Translations under genes and position numbers: made by a program
Source of the DNA: Trogon surrucura
Taxonomy: Eukaryota > Chordata > Aves > Trogoniformes > Trogonidae
Length of the DNA stretch: 64,000 nt
Direction of reading: 5' to 3'
Assembly (NCBI GenBank): GCA_020746105.1
Contig: CM036618.1
Location: 118,745,161 to 118,809,160, forward strand
In this document: piece by piece, positions 14,158 to 25,800 of the stretch
Layout: each line of letters opens with the position of its first letter
How positions within the stretch are numbered: position 1 is the first letter of the stretch
Notes under the pieces: model-generated
Seen by the model: only the letters and a program-made list of their open reading frames with translations
The model's database searches: none
What the model was told of the DNA's origin: nothing

Positions 14158-14203
14158 TTTCAGTTTCCTTGTGTGTGAAATGGGGCTAACAATAGAGCTG
14201 TAG
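14158..14203 (+). repeat. possible MIR-like SINE tail (very old)
   Basis: The string CAGTTTCCTTGTGTGTGAAA followed by TGGGGCTAACAATAG matches, base for base in most positions, the well known MIR segment 'cagtttcctcatctgtaaaatggggataataatag'. The upstream MIR core (the 'gacctTGGGCAAGTCACTTAA' part) is not convincing, so only a short remnant would survive. MIR copies of amniote age do occur in bird genomes. Chance similarity in this short stretch cannot be excluded. Confidence 0.4.
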
Positions 14204-14370
14204 TTTCCATGCACAGTGCCCAGTTATTTAGATCTCATCATGTTAAATAGCATCACTTTTTTTTTTTTTTTTTCTCCCTGCAGCAGAGAAAAGAAGAGCC
14301 AGAGCGTGGCGGTCGGGAATTGTTGAGATCCAGAGCTGAAAAACCAGTGAAATCTAATCTCCAGACCATG

Positions 14371-14428
14371 GAAATCAGTGGGAATTGACTTCAAAACACT
14401 CTTGATTTCAGTGGGTTTGGGATCAAGG
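14371..14428. repeat. trace of an old sauropsid interspersed repeat
   Basis: The segment contains GAAATCAGTGGGAATTGACT and, 30 bases on, TTGATTTCAGTGGGTTTGGG followed by ATCAAGG. Phrases of the type 'gacttcaatggga...ggatcaggcc' recur in old repeats of birds, crocodilians and turtles. No clear ends are visible here, so this is only a fragment and the family name is left open. Confidence 0.3.
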
Positions 14429-15938
14429 TTTAGGAGAACAAACTCACTGCATGAAGACAAGTTTTTTTTCCAAGAGTAATGCTGGACTTCTTGATAGTCA
14501 GGCAGCAGCAGACCGTACCTTTGGGGCAAACTGAGGGGTTGTAGAGTGCACATCTCAGGGAAGGAGTTCCTCCTCTGCTCTCCCCACGGCTTGTTCAAGA
14601 CACCAGGGAGGATGTTCTGCCTTCCCAGACAATATTTGGCGCTAGACCAGGCGCGCAGAGCCCCGAGGAGCAAGGAAGCCAGGCTGTTTCGGAAAGGGCA
14701 GGCACAAAGACTTGCTCCTACTTCCTACCCCTTCCCACTCCACCAGCATCGAGCCTGTTGGCTACGGGGATTTCAGACGAGTTTTGCAGAACTATGCCGA
14801 GAACACTGAGCGTGCCAGAGCTGGAAGGCACTGCAACCACACTGGGATGCTGGGTTCGTTTTCCCAGTAACCGGCCAGCCCGAGAAGAGCACGGCGCAGC
14901 GTATTAAGCATCTCAATAAAGTTTTCTGCAACCACGCTTCAAAAACCAGCCCAGACACGGCAGCGCCGTATTTTTAGACAGAAAATTACAAGAGTACTCC
15001 CATATATGTCCTTCAAAATGAATCCAGTGGTGTAATCATGCGATGGGTCAGAAATTAGCGAGTGAACGGCACCGTATCCTTTTCAGACTTCTATTATAGC
15101 AGGGTGGCAGCGTGACTGGGCTGTATTTGGGTAACGCTCGGCACAGCGCACAGGGGAGGAAGTGTGGAGCTCTAGCCCTGTCGCCAGACACTTCTCGTTG
15201 AAGCATCTTCCCACTACAGACCCTTCACTTCTATCGTTGTCCAACTATTTGTTGCCTACATCCAAAAATCCTGCTAAACCCAACACCAAGCCCACAGATT
15301 TCTACTGCAGCACCCGGTTTTCAGAGGACATAAAACAGGATCTGCTGGTAGTTCCAAGCTCACGCAAGACAGCCCATAACCCTCTTCTAAGGGTAACGAT
15401 TTAACTAGTAGCAGAGGCTGATTAGCAGAAAGTTGTCTTTCAGAGATACCTCTGACCCGTCCTTTTCCAGAGCTGTTTTTGTCTGTCACTCCTTCCAGCC
15501 ATCACTCTGTCCCAACTCCAGCCTTTCCTGCTCCCTGCTGATGTGGCAAAGGAACTGGAGTAAGCGCTTACCTACCAGGTACTAGTAGTCAACCCCTAAT
15601 TACATTTGAACCCATTTCAGTTCAGACTTGATTCTAAAAATCTTACTAACCTCGAGAAGTACTTCATTTCCACCGGTGTGGTCGTGAATAACAGCATCTC
15701 TTCCAAAGCAGGAGGTCAAAACCATTCTGAAGGTCTACAACGGCACAAAGGACGATTCAGCTGGTGCCCTGGCAATGCTCTTAGTTTACACATCATAGAA
15801 AGACAGCTAGGGAGTTACTCTTACTGAACCTGACTAAAAATATGTTTGCAACATCATTAATGGATTCCATTTCCTGTAACTGAAAGGCAATTTGATAAAC
15901 CACCCTTTGCCATAGTGCCACTAATGGCGAGAGATTAT
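14429..15938. other. unique non-coding DNA, moderately GC-rich
   Basis: The part from about 14550 to 14960 is richer in G and C than its surroundings and supports overlapping frames on both strands (for example the minus frame 14224-14673 of 149 codons). None shows a recognisable domain, so no gene is called. Confidence 0.5.
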
Positions 15939-15983
15939 GGAAAAAAAAAAAAAATTCTAAATGATTTTTTTTTTTTTTTTTCC
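15939..15983. repeat. A-tract/T-tract inverted repeat
   Basis: GG plus 14 A, a 10-base spacer (TTCTAAATGA), then 17 T plus CC. The arms pair perfectly over 16 bases, so the DNA or an RNA copy could form a simple A-T hairpin. It may simply be two independent homopolymer runs. No element body flanks it. Confidence 0.8.
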
Positions 15984-18900
15984 AGAAAAGCCACAAATCC
16001 TGAAGGCACACTGCTGGCAAGCCCTCGAGTGTTCATATTACAAACCAAGCAATTTAAATAATCCCCAAGTTCATTACGCTCAGCTAGATGCTCAGGAGAG
16101 GTTCTCTTCTCCCTTCGTTTCCAAGAATACACCAATACAGAGCATCTTGTTTTTCACAACTGACAGGTTTTGTGCGGCTAGAATTAAATTACAGGAGCAG
16201 GATTTTTAACAACTGGGGAAAAGACTATAAAACTTTCTGCCCCTTCTTAACTACTGTGTGACTATTAGGTTTATGGGCAACGTTAACTTTGCAGCAGAGG
16301 AACAAAAACATTGTAAATGGTCTCCAAAATGTTGGGAAGCAATTTTCCCCAAGAGAGGCAGGGGCCCCTTCCAACCCCGCTACGGTACGGACAGGGTCAT
16401 GTGGCACACACGTAAAACTAGATTAAACTCCCTGTTGCTAAGTAATTAAATCTAATTGTAAAGCTGGGCAAGTGCTAATTTTCAAATTGAGCTCCTCGTT
16501 CAGAGCTCCAGAACCTCCGTTGAAAGTTCCCGGAAAATGAAAACTGCCTCTTTAAAAGAAATCAGCTTGCAGCTCCCCAGAACGGAGCCCCCCGGCAAGT
16601 GGTTCAAAATATGATTTTTATAAACAAATCTGACATAGCAAACTTAGTGCAAAACCCTATGCATATAACATCACTTATGTGTGCAACTCGTTTAAATTAC
16701 AGCTGTAGAGAGAAGGAAATAAAACTGGCAGATTAACCTTTGGCACGACAGTGCTCACATGCCAGCGATGTTCAGCAGCAGATGATATTATTGTGACTCC
16801 CACTAGTATTGTCACCGTGAAGGGTCTGTCAGAATTCATGTCTGAAATCTCTACACTCAGAGTTTATTAATTCAGCCATGAGCATCCATTCCAGACCCAC
16901 CTTGGCATGTACAGTCTCACAAAATCTTTTTCTTTTTTTACTGCAACTTCCTTTTCCCCATCACCACTGCGTTCAAAGTTGCCGAATGCAAAAAATAAAA
17001 TACAAATATATGAAAACCAGCATTTCCTCATCACAATCATATTTAAAAACACTGAATACGAAACTGAAATAAACTAGAAATTAATGAAATATAGTATTCC
17101 ATGGCTTATTGCCATAAGCTCCTCAGACGCTTTGCTTCCCAAATGCCCTTTTTAAAGAATGCTCTGCTAATTCTTCTTCAAGAGAAGACTCTTTCAAAAG
17201 GACAAGCTAAATGCCTAAGCAAGACAGACTTAAAAAACAACTTACAGATGAAATCTAAAATATACTCAGACTCTTTTGGGGTGAACACTCCACATTACTG
17301 AACATTCCTCCCCAACTAACAAAAGCATCACATAAAATGAGCCTTCCTTGTTAAATAACGATCCGCTGCGAGTAGTTTTGACAATGTCACTCAGGCACTG
17401 ATGCATGTTCTCAGCCTGTCTATATGCTCTAAAATGTTTTAGTTCTGCATTGAAGGCTGGGAGCCTCACCTGTGGGTAAGGCTGATTTCACAGTGAGCCT
17501 CCAGAGCGACGGTAAATGCAGACACAGCTCAGCCCAGGTCCAAGTGAGAACATTTCTTGGCTCCTTATTTCAGAGAGTGCCTCATAAAAGCAGGAACCTG
17601 AAAATTTCAGGGCTGAACAAGCCCACGAAATCGACATTAAGTGAGCTAACCCTGAGAGACAGTAAACACGACGGCAAGAGAGGTTTTGGAATTTGATTGC
17701 ACATCCCTTGCCCGCGCAATGGGAGTGGAACAAGTGCAGACCTGCTGCTGCGAGACACTGGCTGAGAGAACCATCCGGTTATTGGCAAGACCGTTAAATC
17801 CCAGAAAAAGTTCCTTTAATCACAGGATCATAGCAAGACACATTTATACTAGATATACATATATTTAAATGACATCTAGATAGATTGGTTCAAGCAATCT
17901 TCACTTTCTCTACTTCGTGGAAGAATCCTGAGAGCCACTTCTATCTCCCTGACTATTCCCAGCAACTCCTTGGGCCGAGCCGTGACACGGGCAGCGCCGA
18001 GCAGAGAAATACGTGACGTACTCTTAGTATTTTGGGATTAATAAAGTGACATCTTTTCTATCCTCACCTCCGCTGAGAAAACTGGCATAAATCCGGGCTG
18101 CAGAAGCTGCCGCGCAAGCGGTACCTCGCACTGAGCCGAAGAGCAACGTGTGTGGAGCAGAAAGAAGAGAAGACAGAGTTTGAGTACCAAAAATAAGCTG
18201 CGAAGAAACTTAATCCTCAAAGGTCAGATGTGCATCTGAAAGGCCCAGGCCATGCCTTTGTATCAGAATGTTACAACATTAGCCCTAATGACTTAATAGT
18301 TTTGCCCTTGACTTGTGTCAACAGGAACCGATCTTATTACATGGTAAATTAGTTGCTTCCAGCCCTCTCCAGACTTGTAGGTGGTGGGAAGACGAGAGGC
18401 ACTTCTAACGAAATCAGAAATGTAACCTAGCACCTACACAGCGTTGCTTGGTGGTATTTAGTAGTATTTTCCATCTTTGTACCTGTGTTTGAGGCTGGAC
18501 ACAGCGCGGGGAAAAAGCCACCGCGTCTGGCGCTCAGGAGGCAAAATTAAAACGCGCGTGTGTCCCCTTCGTGCTGTTGTGTGGTGTCACCAAAGGTCAT
18601 CGTCTGCTGCAGATATCAAGGGATAACGAGCAAGGGTCAGGCATAATAACGGGAGGTAACAGAGGACGCTTTCTTACGCTCCTTCCCTTCTCTCGGGGAA
18701 GTCTACACCCTTTACAGACTTCACATTCATGCAAAAACATTTCCCAAGCCCAGCCCAGCACAAAGCATCCGCTGACCAAGGGGCGTTAGCATCTCACTGC
18801 TCGGAGCCTCTCCTCGCGTGAAACGAGGACAACCGCTGGTTTCTAAAAGAGTTGCTGTTACCAGGCAATTGTCTCGTTCTATTTAAATTGAGAAATTCCG

Positions 18901-21900
18901 GGGTTTTTTTTTTTGATTTATCTGGGAAGCTTTGCTTCGCATCTGTCCTAAAAACCTGCCTCCTGTCAGCTAGACAAAGGGTTACTTTCCCCAGTAAATA
19001 CACGAGAAGGGAGAGACATGCTTATACCGTTATGTAAGTCATCTTTAAGGAGTTTTACAGGCAAGCGAGATGCAGCTCCAGACACTAGACTTTTAAATCA
19101 TTTAAAGCTGACATAAGCTGATCCTAGGCACAGTTTATAATCATATTTTTTTTTCCTTTTTAGCTCTGACAATTACAAACTGTTTGTATTAGCTCCGCAA
19201 GTATTCCTATTCAGCGGTATTGTCAAAGCCCATTCATCCCAGTCTCGTAAGAGCACACCAACCCTCTGCTTTGCCAGCCTCCATCCACAACCTTCACCCA
19301 ACTCTCACCAAACATGCAGGGAGGAGCAGGAGAGATCCCCAGCCTGCAAAAAAAAAACCCCAACGCTCCTACTCCGCAATCTGCGATAGCTGCCGCTTCC
19401 CACGTTTCGGTGTGGTTTTCAGACCATCTCAGCTCGACAGGAAGAAGCCTGGCATCCTCTGAGCCTGCTGCACTTGTAACCTTTGAAGATGTTCAAAAGA
19501 AAAAGGAGGGGGGGGGGGAAAAAAGAAGAAAGGTCAAGCATTTTGCGTGAAGTTGCATGAAAAGTCTTGGGGCCTGACTTGACTGGAACTGTTTTAAGTA
19601 CTTCTCTACTACAGCAGCAGTGCGTCATATGAAAGGCTTTGTTTGGCATCTCTCCACAGTTATAAATAAAAAACATATTTATCCTTGGTCATGCATATAA
19701 TTTAGAAGTCCGACAGAAGAAACCTTTTTTTCTCCTTTTAAATCTGTAGCAAGCCCAAGAAAAATTCTTATAAATTATTTCTTTTAGAAGGAGGAAAAGA
19801 AAAAAAAAAAAAAAAGGCCAATAACAAAATAGCTTGGCTATTTGGAAATCTGGAAAACAGATTATTTCTGGGGATGGAACAAAGTGTGTGTATGTGTCAT
19901 CATGACTTTAAACAGTTCCACAGTTCCCCATGGAAATACTTAATTGAAGCTAATAAGATGCGGAGTTATCAGTGGTTTGCCATGATAGATTTCATATGGT
20001 CTCTCCAAGATGTTTTACCTCCCTTAAAACTTACTGACCTAACATCGTGTTAACTCGTGATCCCAGCAGCAACCACCACAGATACTAAACGTGAGTGAAA
20101 GCTTATTTACAGAGGGGACAGGAGTTTGGACAAATCCCTTATAACTCCAACCTCTATGCAACCCCAACGCTTCTGCTTTGTACCACGTGTGACAACCTCC
20201 CATGGAAACCTTCGCATGAAAGACTTATTTGCCTCTTAACACTTGCAGCACGGGTCAGAAGTCCTTCCTTTCGGCATCGCAGAATGAGGAGAGAAGCTAT
20301 TGTCAGCAGGCTACAACAGATCCCAAGGAAATTTTTTCCCTCAGTTACCACGTTTTATAAAGTGATCCTACAAGCTCATCCCCTTGATGCTACAGAGGAC
20401 CAGACTCACCTCCTTCCACTAATACAGCAGTTGATCAAGAGTACATGCTAAGATAATTTTTTACTTTAAAAAAAAAAAAAAAGTGCCCTTCTCACACCTC
20501 AGTTTAGAAAAGTAAATCCCTGCTGTATCTGAGATGGGTCTATAGTGTCCATAGGTAGCAGCACGTTTGAACAGTAAGCACGTCTCTACAGGGAGTAAAG
20601 CTTTCTGTCTGTGCAGAAACAGGTTACTTGGCATCTACAAAGTGCAGGTGCTTTATAAGCATCTGTATAGACCCATTTCCGATAATATCGCAAAATAAAT
20701 CCGGCTTGAGCCAACATATCTGTGCCACTAGACATGATTAAACCACCCTGAAGTTTATGGAGGAGGAAAGGTTTTTTCCTAGCAGCAGAGCTTATAAAGG
20801 ACTTTGGGTAGAGGTAATCTGCATAGCACTGGCACTCATTTCACACCTACGTTTTAAGTAATTAATTAAACTGTCTTTGTGAAATTGGCCAACGTCAAGC
20901 AGCTGATCATTATTTTCCTTCAGGAAGAGAAATTTGTAGCCTTTTCTGGCATAACCAACGTTTTGCCTTCAGCAATTTTTTTTTTTTGTTTCCTGAAAAC
21001 TTATTCCCTGTGCCTGCAGTGCATCCACAGCATAAGTTTCTTTTTAATGTTAATATTCCTTTTGAATATACCACCCTACAAGTCGAGTACTTGTCTATTT
21101 GCTGTAGGGTCAAGCTCAGCATACCACCTATCAGTAACTACGTCGGTCAGCAGTGAGCACATTAACCTATACGCAACCTTGGTATTTAACTTGGACTGAC
21201 CAATATTATATTTAATATTAAAGAAACTGCGTGCTAGTACCATGATACAGGAAATGCTAGAATATAACAAATGCCATGGGATAGCATCGCGTTTGGAAAT
21301 AGGTGAAGTCAACTTAAAAGATGAAACAACTACTTTGCAGCTGCTTATGGACACGGACAGCCTGGGGAACCGACGCCCAGGATTAATAAAACCTTCCATA
21401 GGTGGTGAACAAGGTGAGCGGGAGCTCTGCGTTCATCTTCTAGGCAGCAAAAAGTCACCTCCTGAAGGCAATTCCCATCTTAGGCATCCAAATTCTGACG
21501 CCTCTGACTCTTCAGGGAAGGCAGGGCAACGGAGCTCCTACTCAGGTGTCTTGTGCAGTCAGTGAGAAAAGAATTCAGGCTGAATTTTGGGCATATTCCT
21601 GTTACTGGTTTCCCCGTAGGGCAGCCTGCGTACTTCTTAAAATGTAAAAGTGTTGGAGATTTACAAGGCGAGCAACGCACGCCGCTGTAAGCGGCACCCG
21701 AACTCCGTCGCTGCAAGGATTCTTCCCCAGCGCAAGTTTTTTTCAGCCATCTCAGCATACGGATGGAGCGAGCAGAGGAGGAACAAGCCTGATTGTAATT
21801 ACATTAAGCACTCTGGCAATAAGGAAAAGTTTGTACTCGTACACAGATGGCTTTATGTTACAACGCTATAAACGTGCCAAGTTTCATGGCTTCGCCGCAT

Positions 21901-24900
21901 GAGGCAGGGAAGGGGTTTGATCCAAAGTCGGCGCAAACCTGCCGAAAAGCTCTCACTAATTTCAGCGCCCTTGCGTCAGGCTGGTCCAAGTCCACTGGAC
22001 ACACCTGGGAAAGGGAAGAGCCTTGTCTGTTAAAACACAATTACTTTTAGACCGTTTTTAGCCTGGTTTTAGCCCAAGTTTTTGTGCTTTGGTGACTCTG
22101 TTTTTCCTTTAAAGGAGACAAAATAAAGCCCAGTTTGTGCTGATTAAAACAACTTTAACTGCCCACTGTAGCTCTCATCTAAGCTGGAAATTTAAACGTT
22201 GTAGAACTCGTGAAAACTACCTGGGAGAAAAGAAAAAATCACATTCTGATTCTATGAGGCCTCCTGAGCCCTTCTGGTGTGTTTGATTCGAGTCCTCTTT
22301 TCTGTGACCCTCCCACCCCTACTACTTCATGAAAGTAAGAGATTTTTAAACCTACTTTAAAAGCCCTTAATTTAGAAAAATAAACAAAAATTCTGTCAAC
22401 CCATTCCCCAGTGTCTCACCGTAACTTATTTCAGAGCAATAAATCTTCACCCTGACAGCTCTCTGATGATGCATTACATTAATACATCATAATGACAATA
22501 CTTGTGATATATGATGGATATATTTTCTGAAAGGGATATCACCTATACATTCCATCTTCCCAGCACAGCAGAAGATTGTTTGGGAAAAGGGGGAGAAGGG
22601 GAGGTAAAGGATGTTCTTTACCCAGAAGGCAACAAAATCTCACAAGAGAATGAGGAATTAAGTTTATCGCCCTTGTTAAAATACAAAAGAGGGTAAGAAA
22701 TAAAACGCCTTCTGCGCACAAACGACTTCTACCAGTAGGATTACCTGCTTGTTTCTCAAATATTAGTATTTGAGGCTGGACTATAAAGGGGAAATTCTTT
22801 AATATACTCGCATCTAATACAGGAGAAACAGACTCTGGGAAATGATCACGACGACTTTGACAGGACTGAAAGATTGTGATAATGAGGGGGCAATATTTAA
22901 AAGGTCTGCAAACAGAAATAACTGGCATTCTCCGCGAAAAATCTGGCGACAGTTGCCTACGCTCCAAAGAGTCACCCCTGACTGACACAAACCAAAATCT
23001 TTCCGGCGTCTGAGCACGTTCGTTTTTGACACGGGTACCTGGCCTGCCACGCCACCACTGCGCACAAGAACCAGATCATGGGCTGGGGTTTGCTGTGCCA
23101 GGCTCTGCACAAACAGAACAAAGCCAGTCCTGGCGCCACCAAATTTAAACTCAATTTCCAAGCTTCAGGACGCAAAATCAGTCCCTGGCTTAGAAGAGCC
23201 TGCAGCGTGGGCAGAAGGTAGTAGTAACTTTGCTCCAAGGGCTCACCTTGCACATGGGACAGTGTGGGCTCAACACTACGAGATTTTAAAGACACCTTTG
23301 ACAGTACCTGGTCTAAAGCGACCCTCCTCCTCAGGCACTTGGCGGTCGGAACCTTCCTTGAGTCCAGCAACAGCCTTCTCTTTTGAGAAACACGGTCTGT
23401 CCACCTGCTACCAGGCTACCAAATTCTTAGTATTCAGCTTAGGTGCAGAGAAAAAAAAACCAACCACAGTGGAACAACAAGCTTCTGGCTTTGTGGGGGT
23501 TGTGAGGGTGATCTGACGGTGTGGTGACAAACCTGACTTTTGCAAAACATTTACAGTAGACTCCCTTCAACACCGAATTGCTGTTGGCTACTCCACAAGC
23601 CAGTTTGGACCACGCCATTAAGATTCCTGAGGTCTTGGGCTCTGTGTGATTGGACTAACGTGAAGAACACGTGAAACACTTTATGTTTGGTCTGGCCGAT
23701 GCTGCACTGGAGGTGTAGATCTGATGTCTCTGTTCCGATCAGAAGGCCTGAGGTACTCCTTTGTCAGTTGAAGAATTAGTAAATAAAATTCCCGCAACAC
23801 ATCTAATACGAGAAAAAGATGTCGTGATTGAGATTCGCAGAAAAGGATTAAAATATTGCACGGAAATCCATAGAAATATGTCTCTGAGCATATATTTCAG
23901 TGTGCAATCACGCCAGCTGACAAGCAAATTGGGTTTGATCACGGTGGCGCTAATATCAGCTCCAGTGTGAAGCTCTGCATGAAGAGATGCCTTGGTCAAT
24001 GCTCTTTTGACTTTGCTAGAAACACTTGAGGCAGGAGCCCCAAATTCCTGAAAGGCACCAGGCAGGTCTCATTCTGTTTAAGAAATTCTGAAGACGGAAA
24101 AATCGAGAGTGCAAACAAAGCGATGTTACTCTGGATACAGGAGAACAAGCGACGATGCCCAACGCAAGGCAGTGCAACAACCCCGTTCTCTGAATGCGAA
24201 TGGAGCACGTCTACGAGGTGCTTTTTCACCTCTGAATCTCCAGTCTCTGCAGATATAACTAATATAGGAAGCCACTAGGTGACAGCCGTGGTGGCTCGCT
24301 AGCAAGCCTATCTCCTGGGGGTTCATTACCGGCAAAAAGAAAAAGGTTCTAATGGAAACCAGCTGATACAATCAACCCCACTAAATCCACTGTCGCTTTC
24401 CTTGCCAGAGCCCGCCGTAATGTTATTTTGCGTTGCGAGCATTTGTCCTTTGGCCGTCGAAGGGAAACGGCCGGCTAATTTTGTAGACGAGCCATCGGTT
24501 TCTGGATACCGCTGCTCTGAGGCAAGCAAACTGCATTACCCGAGTCCCATCAAGGCGAGATTTCTTGAGCACGCCAGATGTCCTTTTAGAGAAAAAAATA
24601 AAAAAAAGTAAAAATCAGTGTCCTCAAAAGCACCAAGAAAAACGCTAGCTGACTTGCACTGGGGCCAAGTATATACTTAGGAGTTATAAAAACCCCTCCT
24701 GCTTACTGAGTTGACAGGAGGGATAGTACCCCATTTTTTGTCAGCGACGTAAAAATGCTATTTTCTATCCAAGGCCAGACTGGAGTGAGCTGGAGAGCAG
24801 GAAAGCTTTTCAAAGATTCTCCGTGTAAGCACAGCAGAGGTCTCTGTGTGTTTTTCTCGGATGCCTTCTCTTCTCAGAACAAATCTGTGCTCAACCATAG

Positions 24901-25671
24901 CTCTGGATCAGATCCCGCGATTTTAGTTGCTATTAGAGTCTGAGGTGATTTTCGTGCACTCACTTGTTCCTAGCATTGAATATTCACAGCAGAGTTTTAT
25001 TTATTCATTCTCTTTTGTTTGATCTTATTATTGTGAAAATTGAGTAAGTGTCATGACCGTGTTGCCTTTCACGCAGGAAAATAGTGACTTTCAGGCTCAT
25101 TTCTAAACCCAGTGATATGGGTTTAAAAGAAGCTATTAAAAAAAAATGAAGCAGGGCATCTTTATCACTAAGGTTAGCCGACATAAATGATTTTATTAGA
25201 ATGTTTTTTGGAATTTTGCCTTGTACGTTAAGCGAGAGGCACATCTAGAAAGTCCTGTTAATCGTCATACAACCCACAGATCCATATTATTGTAAAAATA
25301 CGGCGTAGCTACAGTTCACACAAAAACAAAAGTGAAATTACCCCAAAGGAATCTCTGTGTTTCAAGACAATTTTCTTGCTGAGTTTCAAATATTAAAACT
25401 CTCCCAGTTGTTAAATAAAGAGTGATGAGAAAATGCATGCAATTTTAATTTCCACTGGGATTATGCCTGGTGTGAGACAATCATGTTGTTAAGATATTTT
25501 TCTAAAGACTAATGTTACAGCGTTTGCGAAGGATGTTATGAAAAACAAGGTACCGAAATAAAAACATTTTTTATCCCAGATCGGCTACTTTTGTTGTGCT
25601 TTTTGCCGAAATCGCTTGAATTAGAATTTATGCAAAGCTTTATTATCTAAGACACTTAACCTCAGTTCGGT
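15984..25671. other. unique non-coding DNA, no gene seen
   Basis: I find no exon, RNA gene or mobile element. Simple runs lie at 19508-19518 (G11), 19799-19815 (A-rich) and 20468-20482 (A15). The part at 16440-16720 is listed separately as a possible regulatory segment. The minus-strand frames at 22539-22988 and 22972-23370 (149 and 132 codons) overlap each other and several plus-strand frames, which argues against coding. Confidence 0.5.
16440..16720. promoter_or_regulatory. possible conserved non-coding segment (homeodomain-type cores)
   Basis: This AT-rich stretch has a cluster of TAAT/ATTA cores, including AAATCTAATTG and GCTAATTTTCAAATTGAG, and an octamer-like ATGCATATAA further on. It has no simple repeats and no frame. 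Such clusters are typical of developmental enhancers in vertebrate gene deserts, but also of AT-rich DNA in general. The call rests on composition only. Confidence 0.2.
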
Positions 25672-25800
25672 TTAACTGATGTATCTATTAGCTTATCTAC
25701 CTTGTAGTGGAGGCTTGATACATCAGCTAATGAGAATCCATGCAAAGCCAATGGATATTTATAAAAAATGACATAATATTCACTTCTTTACCCCCACAGC
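25620..25800. promoter_or_regulatory. candidate conserved non-coding segment with inverted repeat
   Basis: The segment carries TTAACTGATGTATC (25672-25685) and its near-perfect complement GATACATCAGCTAA (25717-25730), 13 of 14 positions pairing across a 31-base loop. The loop and right flank add ATTAGCTTATC and AGCTAATGAG, again similar in inverted sense. The density of TAAT cores and the absence of low complexity suggest a regulatory element. The stem is short for a microRNA precursor. Confidence 0.3.

Noticed and set aside
22241-22258. ACATTCTGATTCTATGAGG, like a CR1 terminal repeat
   Set aside because: No CR1 body precedes it in either orientation. Too short.
22539-23370. Two minus-strand frames of 149 and 132 codons
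   Set aside because: They overlap each other in different frames, and no homology is recognised.
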